From Candidatus Thorarchaeota archaeon (GTDB lineage Archaea > Asgardarchaeota > Thorarchaeia > Thorarchaeales > Thorarchaeaceae), in contig JAEORN010000005.1 in assembly GCA_016840825.1 (NCBI GenBank), positions 1 to 30,834 on the forward strand: DNA of 30,834 nt, written 5' to 3'. Below the pieces are notes generated by a model. The model was not told the DNA's origin. It was given only the letters and a program-made list of their open reading frames with translations, and ran no database searches. The translations under genes and the position numbers were made by a program. Of the stretch, positions 16,300-22,264 are shown one piece after another. The first letter of the stretch is position 1; every line of letters begins with the position of its first letter.

Positions 16300-16722
16300 G
16301 TGCCTGAAGAAGGAACTAAATTGAAGTATCTATCAAGGGAATGGATGGATGAGGTAGAGCGTAGAGTCAAGGCTAGGTTGACTCCTGAAGAAATGAAAAA
16401 GGTTTCATCATCAATGGTGAATGTAGTCAGCAATTGTCCCGATGGCAAAGTACACTACATGTACTTCAGATTTGAGGATGGCTTGATGGCAGAAGGTCTT
16501 GTTGGATCGGATGAAGATGAGGTCGCTTCCAAGGAAGCGGAGTTCAAGATTATTGGTGACTACGAAATCTTCAGACAAATCTCAATGGCTGAGCTAGGTG
16601 CTCGGACAGCTCTAATGCGTAATAAGATAAAACTGAAAGGCAACATGGTAAAGGCTCTTAGACTGTCTAGTGTTGTTGACAAGCTCAACAAAATTATTGC
16701 AACAGTTCCAACTGAATTCTGA
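16300..16722 (+). CDS. SCP2-like (sterol carrier protein 2) small protein
   Basis: 140 residues from a GTG with AAGGAGG 7 bases upstream, an excellent site. The start REWMDEVERRVKARLTPEEM and the end MAELGARTALMRNKIKLKGN followed by VKALRLSSVVDKLNKII match the SCP2-like fold, where the final amphipathic helices cover a hydrophobic pocket. The central strand VHYMYFRFEDG and EAEFKIIGDYEIFRQI fit as well. Family members bind lipids, acyl-CoAs or act as accessory domains. The gene is divergent from the glycyl radical enzyme across about 80 to 105 bases and lies 9 bases before the M24 gene, which suggests joint regulation (inference). Confidence 0.75.
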   Translation: MPEEGTKLKYLSREWMDEVERRVKARLTPEEMKKVSSSMVNVVSNCPDGKVHYMYFRFEDGLMAEGLVGSDEDEVASKEAEFKIIGDYEIFRQISMAELGARTALMRNKIKLKGNMVKALRLSSVVDKLNKIIATVPTEF

Positions 16723-16731
16723 GGTGTTCCA

Positions 16732-17925
16732 ATGGCAGATTACGACTATTCAATTGACCATAAGAAACAGCTAAGCCAGATGCAAGATATGATGCAGGAA
16801 TGGGACCTGCAGGTGTATCTTGGCTCTCGTCTTCGAACCATCAGTTACATTGGTGATGTCTTCTGTCCCTGGCGCTCATTCATAGTTATTCCTCAATCTG
16901 GAGATCCAACCATCTTCACGTTCGTTATCGATGCAGAAAGAGTTCGAGATGATAGTTGGCTTGATGATGTAAGAGGATTCGGTCCTCTTGGTGGAGGGCA
17001 TCAAATGGATGTCATTTCAGATGAGCTAGAAGAATATCTACCTCCTTCTGGTGAAGGACGTGTTGGTGTGGAACTTGGAATGTCGTGTTATCTACCGGAA
17101 GGAAATCTGACGACTGAGGAATATGCATGGATTAGAAAGAGGCTTCCTCATATTGAACTAGTCAATGCCATCGATATCATTGATCGTCTATCTATGGTGA
17201 AATCCACTGGAATCATAAACCGATTCAGAAAAGCGTCAGATATTGTCGATATTGGACATAAAGCTGTTCTAGATCAATTTGAGATTGGAATGACTGAAAC
17301 CGAGATTGGTGGAATAGCCGAAGCAGCGATGAGAAAGGCTGGAAGTGAATGGTCTTGGAGCTTTACGACAGGAAATGAGATTGCCTCAGGATATCGAACT
17401 GCATATCCAATGGGTGCGTGCACACCAGCAACGAGAAGGAAGACTGAGCAAGGAGAGCCACTCATGGTCGACCTTCATGCCATGTTCAAGCTTGGGCTTG
17501 GTGATCACTCACATAACTATCTACTCTCTCCGGTTACGACTCGTCAACGAGAGCTTGCGGACTACTTCATCGAAACGATTACTCGAGTGATTGACATGTA
17601 TGGTCCTGGAATGACTCCCGGGAAGATGGCTGATGATATGATGGATTGGGCTGACTCGAAAGGAATCGCCCAATACCTTGTTCCTGGCTTTGAGCACGGG
17701 ATTGGTGTCATGGGCGATGAATGGCGGATTGGCATGAATACGGGTCCTATGCCTTATTGGACAGATCCTGATCATGTGTATGAGGTTGGACATGTCGTGA
17801 TATGTGCGATGCAGATGATGGTTCCTGAAGAGAACATTGGATTTAGGTATGAAGGACCAATTGTGATTACCAAGAGTGGTTGCGAGGTGCTTGCAAAGAC
17901 TCCTTTGGAAGTAACTGATCTATAG
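16732..17925 (+). CDS. M24 (creatinase/aminopeptidase P-like) pita-bread protein
   Basis: 397 residues, 9 bases after the SCP2-like gene. Residues 1-155 correspond to the creatinase N-terminal domain and 160-397 to the pita-bread fold. Visible metal-site positions are Asp247 and Asp258 (VDLHA ... LGDHSHN, exactly 11 apart as in aminopeptidase P), His322 (FEHGIG) and Glu374 (FRYEGPIVIT). The other ligand, the Glu usually seven residues after the Gly in G-x-V-x-x-x-E-P, is missing: GHVVICAMQMMVP has Ala359 there. Altered ligand sets occur in non-peptidase members such as creatinase. It may hydrolyse a C-N bond in a small molecule (creatinase or ectoine-hydrolase type) rather than a peptide. Operonic with the SCP2-like gene. 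Confidence 0.88.
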   Translation: MADYDYSIDHKKQLSQMQDMMQEWDLQVYLGSRLRTISYIGDVFCPWRSFIVIPQSGDPTIFTFVIDAERVRDDSWLDDVRGFGPLGGGHQMDVISDELEEYLPPSGEGRVGVELGMSCYLPEGNLTTEEYAWIRKRLPHIELVNAIDIIDRLSMVKSTGIINRFRKASDIVDIGHKAVLDQFEIGMTETEIGGIAEAAMRKAGSEWSWSFTTGNEIASGYRTAYPMGACTPATRRKTEQGEPLMVDLHAMFKLGLGDHSHNYLLSPVTTRQRELADYFIETITRVIDMYGPGMTPGKMADDMMDWADSKGIAQYLVPGFEHGIGVMGDEWRIGMNTGPMPYWTDPDHVYEVGHVVICAMQMMVPEENIGFRYEGPIVITKSGCEVLAKTPLEVTDL

Positions 17926-18123
17926 AATGATGAGTGTGGATCACTGATTCCAGGAAACAAGCAATTGGGGAGCTGGTCAGCCATCTCATTGAATTCAGTT
18001 TCAATTTTAAATCATGTAATTTCATTGAAACCTAAAACTACCTTTTGGCTATTGCAACTCTCTTTCATCCCCCAAAATGAGCGAGTTTTTTTCAAAATGT
18101 ACATTGGAAAAGAATAATGGTGA

Positions 18124-18149
18124 TAAAATGAAAAATTCATTTTAAATAA
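18124..18149. promoter_or_regulatory. Inverted repeat overlapping a TATA-like box
   Basis: TAAAATGAA (18124-18132), a 3-base spacer and TTCATTTTA (18136-18144) make a perfect 9-bp inverted repeat. Its right arm runs into TTTAAATAAT (18141-18150), a TATA-like box for the small membrane gene at 18214. This is the only clear structure in the 265-base gap from 17926; it could be a regulator-binding site. Confidence 0.45.
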
Positions 18150-18213
18150 TAGTTGGACAATATCATACTTCACAGTAAAAAGATCCTTTTTGCTGAATTC
18201 TGGTGGGCTGTTA

Positions 18214-18594
18214 GTGAATCTAGAACCGAAATATGTTTTCTACGTAAACTCTCTTGTTGCACTCTTCTTTGGATTTAGTTTCCTTCTAATGCCAGTCATG
18301 ACAGCTGATTTGATGGAGATTACAACCGATGCACAAGGGTATGCTGCTTTGCAATTCATGGGATTAGGCTTCCTTTTAGCGGCAGCTTATTTGCTTTCAC
18401 ATCGGGATACACCGCATTCGTCAAACCGACAATTCGTCTTTCTGACTTTATTCCTATATTTTCTGATCATGATAATACTACATGCACTGAACCATGTACT
18501 GACGAACCCCGTTGTCCTCTGTACGATGGTGATAGAGGGAATATTCAGTATTCTCTATCTTGTCCTGTTCATCATTAATATTAAGAAAAGCTGA
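18214..18594 (+). CDS. Small four-helix membrane protein
   Basis: 126 residues from a GTG at 18214, chosen because GGTGGG lies 6 bases upstream; the frame extends back to a TTG at 18190. Four hydrophobic helices are evident: YVFYVNSLVALFFGFSFLL, ALQFMGLGFLLAAAYLLSH, FVFLTLFLYFLIMIILHALN, and the last near the C-terminus (MVIEGIFSILYLVLFII), ending in a basic tail. The layout resembles small DoxX/DUF4345-type membrane proteins, but I cannot assign a family. Its gene stands alone, downstream of a likely operator. Confidence 0.65.
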   Translation: MNLEPKYVFYVNSLVALFFGFSFLLMPVMTADLMEITTDAQGYAALQFMGLGFLLAAAYLLSHRDTPHSSNRQFVFLTLFLYFLIMIILHALNHVLTNPVVLCTMVIEGIFSILYLVLFIINIKKS

Positions 18595-18661
18595 GGTATT
18601 CAAAGGACCATCTGGGCATATGAAGCAATGTGCTCTGCATTAGTGGGTACCCTATACACAA

Positions 18662-19357
18662 TCACAATTGACTTTGTATTCTCTCCACTATCTTATCATA
18701 CTCATCATTAGAGAGAATCTTCTTGATCTTCTCAAGGATTTGATCAGTTTCAGACTTCGTCAAATCCTCAGAAATCCAAACATACGACTGTCCTAATGAC
18801 ACAAATTTATCATTCCATGAAGCGAGCTGGTTAGGTGGTACATACTCAATTATTGAGTTAATCATCCCTTGCATAAAGGACCCCGGTAAAGGTGAACTTC
18901 TCCCTTTCTTGAAATCCGAGATTTTTTTACCTAGAAGTGGAGAAACGAAATCATCGAACTCAACGAATTCATCTTGGTATGTCGCATTAATTCTCAGCTT
19001 TACCATGAATTCACCATTGTTGTAACTAAGAAAGCTGATCATCAAATATTCAAGAATTGTTTCAACATCAGAAAGGTTCTTTGTTGGCTCTGTTAATAGT
19101 ACAAAATGGAATCTATTTTGCTTACGAGATGGTGTTTTAACATCCAGATTTCTCACAGTGAATACAGTATCTGCAAGAGTTAGAGATTTAATCTCGCTCT
19201 TTCCGGAGGTTTTGATTACATCTTTCGCTAGCATCTGAAGAACAGATAGGAGATTAGGGATTAGGTTCTCGACGATATTCTCTTGTGATTCACGAACACA
19301 TGAATACACCTTGGATCCATCTTCTTGAATCACTGTGAATCCCATTATCGAAGCCAC
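18662..19357 (-). CDS. Longin/roadblock-like domain protein
   Basis: 231 residues from GTG 19357, which follows GAAAGGACTCT; ATG 19345 (MGFTVIQEDG) is an alternative. The first 115 residues show a strand MGFTVIQEDGSKVYSC, a long amphipathic helix (IVENLIPNLLSVLQMLAKDV), a basic region and strand FHFVLLTEP with another helix, i.e. the beta-beta-alpha-beta-beta-alpha order of longin and roadblock domains. The C-terminal half (about 116-231) is alpha-helical and charged, ending KKILSNDEYDKIVERIQSQL. Such domains in Asgard archaea are often linked to small GTPases; no GTPase is in the window. Preceded by an in-frame mini-ORF. Fold assignment by pattern only. Confidence 0.65.
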   Translation of the reverse strand: MASIMGFTVIQEDGSKVYSCVRESQENIVENLIPNLLSVLQMLAKDVIKTSGKSEIKSLTLADTVFTVRNLDVKTPSRKQNRFHFVLLTEPTKNLSDVETILEYLMISFLSYNNGEFMVKLRINATYQDEFVEFDDFVSPLLGKKISDFKKGRSSPLPGSFMQGMINSIIEYVPPNQLASWNDKFVSLGQSYVWISEDLTKSETDQILEKIKKILSNDEYDKIVERIQSQL

Positions 19358-19366
19358 AGAGTCCTT

Positions 19367-19465
19367 TCACCCTTGGTGAACTCCGTCATCTCTCGGATAT
19401 AAATGAAGTTCGGATAATGGTAAACTCTCTGGTTCAACCATCCGAAATTTTTCAATCACATTCAT
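19367..19465 (-). CDS. Mini-ORF (32 codons) in frame upstream of the longin-like gene
   Basis: ATG 19465 opens 32 codons (MNVIEKFRMVEPESLPLSEL then a short tail) ending in TGA at 19367-19369. AAGGAG directly abuts the ATG; a GTG two codons later has better spacing. The mini-ORF is in the same frame as the longin-like gene and its stop is only 9 bases before that gene's GTG. It looks protein-like and charged. It could be a short leader or separate peptide, or the N-terminus of a longer longin-like protein interrupted by one stop. Coding status uncertain. Confidence 0.35.
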   Translation of the reverse strand: MNVIEKFRMVEPESLPLSELHLYPRDDGVHQG

Positions 19466-19521
19466 CTCCTTCTTTGGAATCAAAGGATCATCTATTGTTT
19501 CCAAAGTTCCAAATTTACACA

Positions 19522-19540
19522 CATTATATATTATATTATA
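19522..19540 (+). promoter_or_regulatory. TATA-like box of the mini-TFB gene
   Basis: ATTATATATTATATTATA is the strongest TATA-like run in the region, ending 14 bases before the ATG at 19554. If its left part is used, the transcript starts almost at the ATG, i.e. leaderless. No ribosome-binding sequence is visible before the ATG, which agrees. Confidence 0.55.
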
Positions 19541-19553
19541 CCAATTTCACCTC

Positions 19554-19871
19554 ATGACAGATTCTATCTCAAACCAAAGGACACCTCGAGATCTTGTCAT
19601 TGAATATGCTAATCGAATCATCTCAAAACTTGACTGTGATAATCAACTTAGAAAGGAAGTCGAAAGTATCATTGAAAGTGCTGACAACCGAAACCTCCTC
19701 ACATCAGGCAATCCAAAACATCTCGCTGCAGGTATAGTATACATTGCCGGTATCTTAGCTGAAGATCGAATGACATTGGCTACCGTCGGAAGCGTCATCG
19801 GAGCTTCTGGGAGTACAGTAGGAAAACACTACATGCTCATTGCTCGAGGTTTAGGATTCAGTGAACGATGA
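19554..19871 (+). CDS. Single-repeat TFB-like (cyclin-fold) protein
   Basis: 105 residues. Residues 58-105 (HLAAGIVYIAGILAEDRMTL then ATVGSVIGASGSTVGKHY) closely match the second cyclin repeat of archaeal TFB/TFIIB, whose pattern is 'P-x-x-x-A-A-A-x-x-Y-x-A' followed by a helix-turn-helix (T-x-x-x-V-x-x-x-x-x-V-x-x-x-T-I). The preceding 50 residues supply the earlier helices of that single repeat. There is no zinc ribbon, B-reader or first cyclin repeat, so it cannot be a full TFB (about 300 residues). It may bind BRE-like DNA or TBP as a regulator, or be a stand-alone HTH. It appears intact with its own TATA box and a textbook terminator. Confidence 0.75.
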   Translation: MTDSISNQRTPRDLVIEYANRIISKLDCDNQLRKEVESIIESADNRNLLTSGNPKHLAAGIVYIAGILAEDRMTLATVGSVIGASGSTVGKHYMLIARGLGFSER

Positions 19872-19899
19872 ATATCTTCATTGGAAAGAGATTATATCA

Positions 19900-19928
19900 G
19901 ATGGAGAGTTGCTCTCCATCCTTTTTTT
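19900..19928 (+). terminator. Hairpin with T-tract after the mini-TFB gene
   Basis: GATGGAGAG (19900-19908), a TTG loop and CTCTCCATC (19912-19920) form a perfect 9-bp stem directly followed by CTTTTTTT. This is indistinguishable from a bacterial intrinsic terminator. Confidence 0.75.
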
Positions 19929-19989
19929 GGAATCCCTCCCTTATTTGCCCCATCTCTAAATTGGAGGCAAATCTTGACTGCTATTGCAT

Positions 19990-19999
19990 GTTTAAATGG
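19990..19999 (+). promoter_or_regulatory. TATA-like box of the radical SAM operon
   Basis: GTTTAAATGG lies about 40 bases before the ATG at 20037, the same spacing as the TTAAATA boxes at 6045 and 6703. Confidence 0.45.
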
Positions 20000-20036
20000 T
20001 CCCCCTTCATCAAGTCACATGTAAGAGGTATTGAAA

Positions 20037-20858
20037 ATGATAGGTTCACTCCAAATCACTGTACCTGCAGGATGCATGAATGACTGTGGATTTTGTGTAT
20101 ATCGACAGCATGCAACGAAGTTTCGGACATTGTGGAAACAAGACCCTGAAACTTGGAGAAAGGATATTGAACGAAGGTTACGATATGCCTCAGAACGAGT
20201 CGCTGCCGTCATGATAACAAGTCATGGTGAACCAACAATTAACATGACCTATATCAAGGATATTATGGAAATCCTCAATCAGGTCGCGCCAAATCTTGCC
20301 CATGTGGAAATACAAACGAGTGGTGTAGGACTGACAGATGAGAAATTAGATGAGCTCTATGAATACGGTATACGTGTCATTTCATTGTCACTACCTGCAT
20401 TGGATGTTGACACTATTACAAAGATAATGAGGATACCTCCAAAGTACAAATATGACCCGATTACACTTTCTGAGAGTATTCGTTCCAAGGGATTTGTACT
20501 CCGGTTCTCAATAGCAATGACAGACTGGTTTGATAATCTCTCATTGAATTATATTATGAAGCAACTTGTGACTGTATGGAAACCCAATCAGGTTTCCTTC
20601 AAGAAAATATACGGCGCAGATAATATTGCCTCTGGACGTTATGAAGAGTTGGCGAAGGAATTCAAATCTGATGACCGATACAAGAAGTTGGAAATGTTAG
20701 CTCTGGGACTGTGGAAGTATGATGGAAACGGAATTGGCATTGTCTGGAATGATGACTGTATGGTTTCAGAAGAGCAAGAAGATCCCCGCTACCTTATCCT
20801 CCAGCCAGATGCCAAGTTATACACAAGATGGGATAGTAAAGCATCATTAATCTTCTAA
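20037..20858 (+). CDS. Stand-alone radical SAM protein
   Basis: 273 residues from ATG 20037 with GAGGT 7 bases upstream; a TTG at 20031 is possible. The motif AGCMNDCGFCVY gives Cys13, Cys17 and Cys20, the CX3CX2C that binds the radical SAM 4Fe-4S cluster, placed very near the N-terminus. MITSHGEPTIN (the 'GGE'-like S-adenosylmethionine amino-group motif), EIQTSGVGL and VISLSLPALD follow in the usual order of the barrel strands. No extra Cys clusters for a SPASM or twitch domain are seen. It lacks the N-terminal pattern and ferredoxin-type insert of glycyl radical activases. Substrate unknown. A metallo-beta-lactamase-fold gene follows closely, so they may act together. Confidence 0.9.
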   Translation: MIGSLQITVPAGCMNDCGFCVYRQHATKFRTLWKQDPETWRKDIERRLRYASERVAAVMITSHGEPTINMTYIKDIMEILNQVAPNLAHVEIQTSGVGLTDEKLDELYEYGIRVISLSLPALDVDTITKIMRIPPKYKYDPITLSESIRSKGFVLRFSIAMTDWFDNLSLNYIMKQLVTVWKPNQVSFKKIYGADNIASGRYEELAKEFKSDDRYKKLEMLALGLWKYDGNGIGIVWNDDCMVSEEQEDPRYLILQPDAKLYTRWDSKASLIF

Positions 20859-20915
20859 ATCAATTGAATGAAAGACATATACACGAGTTTGCATTATGAA
20901 ATAGCGGTGAAAACA

Positions 20916-21587
20916 ATGGGCATCACTATCAAATGTTTAGCACATGCTAGTTTTCAAATCAAGACGAAGGATCAAGTAATCTATATCGATCCCTCTACTA
21001 AATATACTGGACTCAAGGCTAAGGATTTGGAACCTGCTGACCTTATTCTTGTGACACATGAACATGCAGATCATTTCGATCCTGACCTCCTAAAGAAAAT
21101 CCGAAAGATGGGCTCTCCTATTATTGGAACTCCAGAAATCAAGAAGAAGATGAAGGGTGGTATCGTGTGGGATATGGCGGCTGGACAATTCATGGATATC
21201 AGCGGTGGTATCAAGGTACGAGCTGTTCCAGCTTATAATATCAAGAGGTTCCGATCACCAGGTCAACCCTTTCATCCAAAGGGTCTTGGTGTCGGTTATA
21301 TCCTAACTCTCGAAGGAAAGCGTATCTATCATGCAGGGGATACGGATTTGATTCCTGAGATGGACCTTATGGGAGATATTGATGTCGCACTTCTTCCGAG
21401 TGGAGATACATATACCATGGATATGGAGGAAGCCGCAGAGGCGGCGTTAAAGATTGATCCGGCATTTGCGATTCCTATGCATGTAAAGGATGCTGACCCT
21501 AGCATCTTCAAGAGCAAGTTGGAAGGTAAATCTCGAACAAAGATTGTTATTCTGGGCGAAGGTGAGGAATTCACATTAGAATCTTAG
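20916..21587 (+). CDS. Metallo-beta-lactamase-fold hydrolase (UlaG/UPF0173 type)
   Basis: I start at ATG 20916 (223 residues), preceded by GCGGTG and beginning MGITIKCLAHASFQI, the usual start of the family; an upstream ATG at 20868 would add 16 residues. Motifs are THEHADHFD (His48, His50, Asp52, His53), HAGDTD, and PMHVKD near the end, i.e. the ligands of a di-metal centre. The compact form with 'L-x-H-A-S-F' at the start is typical of the UlaG-like/UPF0173 branch, whose members cleave lactones or phosphodiesters; many have unknown substrates. It lies in the same direction 57 bases after the radical SAM gene. Its stop overlaps that of the convergent TPR gene. Confidence 0.9.
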   Translation: MGITIKCLAHASFQIKTKDQVIYIDPSTKYTGLKAKDLEPADLILVTHEHADHFDPDLLKKIRKMGSPIIGTPEIKKKMKGGIVWDMAAGQFMDISGGIKVRAVPAYNIKRFRSPGQPFHPKGLGVGYILTLEGKRIYHAGDTDLIPEMDLMGDIDVALLPSGDTYTMDMEEAAEAALKIDPAFAIPMHVKDADPSIFKSKLEGKSRTKIVILGEGEEFTLES

Positions 21588-22090
21588 TCTCTAGTTTGAA
21601 TCCTCTTTATTGCCTCATGTGTTGCTTGAGTAAAATCTAGTTCGACTTCAGATGGAGTATGACTGAGAGCACGTTGAAACACTTCAAGTGCTTCTTCGTG
21701 TTTTCCAAGTTTTTCAAGAGCGCATCCAAGTTGAAAGAGCAGTGCATGGTTTGTTGGATCTAGGTTGAGACCATGCCGAAAGGCATCAGCAGCTAGAATG
21801 CATCTACCTTGATTCATTACTATTAGCCCAAGATTGTAATATGCTTCCTTATTCCTTGGATCGAGCGTCAATGATGCAAGAAGAAGATTCTCACCTTCTG
21901 GTTCATAGCCCTGAGCAGCTCTGGAGATTCCAAGATACATCAAAGCTTCAGAATTGTTAGGATAGAGGTCTAGCAATCGGTTTGTCTTATGTTCTGCAGT
22001 TCGCCACTCACGATTCTTGATTGATCTCTGAATTTCCTCGATTAAGACCAAAAGCATGTCATCCTTTGATGTGGAATCTTCTGAATTCAT
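21584..22090 (-). CDS. Small TPR protein
   Basis: 168 residues from an ATG preceded by AAGGAAT. At least three canonical tetratricopeptide repeats are visible: NNSEALMYLGISRAAQGYEP, NKEAYYNLGLIVMNQGRCIL and NHALLFQLGCALEKLGKHEE, each followed by the second helix ending in L-x-x-D-P. The 35-residue N-terminal segment is charged and helical. No signal or membrane segment, so it is a cytoplasmic protein-protein adaptor; partner unknown. The stop codon overlaps the stop of the convergent hydrolase gene. The larger TPR gene at 22265 is divergent from it, suggesting a shared control region (inference). Confidence 0.85.
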   Translation of the reverse strand: MNSEDSTSKDDMLLVLIEEIQRSIKNREWRTAEHKTNRLLDLYPNNSEALMYLGISRAAQGYEPEGENLLLASLTLDPRNKEAYYNLGLIVMNQGRCILAADAFRHGLNLDPTNHALLFQLGCALEKLGKHEEALEVFQRALSHTPSEVELDFTQATHEAIKRIQTRD

Positions 22091-22264
22091 ATTCCTTCCC
22101 TTTCAACTAGTATCTTGATTGTACAGATAATTCCTTTGTATCGACAAAGGAACTCAATCCTGATGGAAAACTCACATGTTTTCTACTAATTAGTCTAATA
22201 AGAGCTCATTACGAATTCATATCGAAAGCTTGGTGCATATTGAGATATAGGAGCGGTCTGCCTC

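Noticed and set aside
19367..19369. TGA read as selenocysteine in the longin-like gene
   Set aside because: No SECIS-like structure is seen, and the downstream gene has its own plausible GTG start with AAGGA upstream.
20037..20858. Radical SAM protein as the missing glycyl radical activase
   Set aside because: It is 3.8 kb away, has the cluster at residues 13-20 without the activase N-terminal pattern, and lies in an operon with a different hydrolase.
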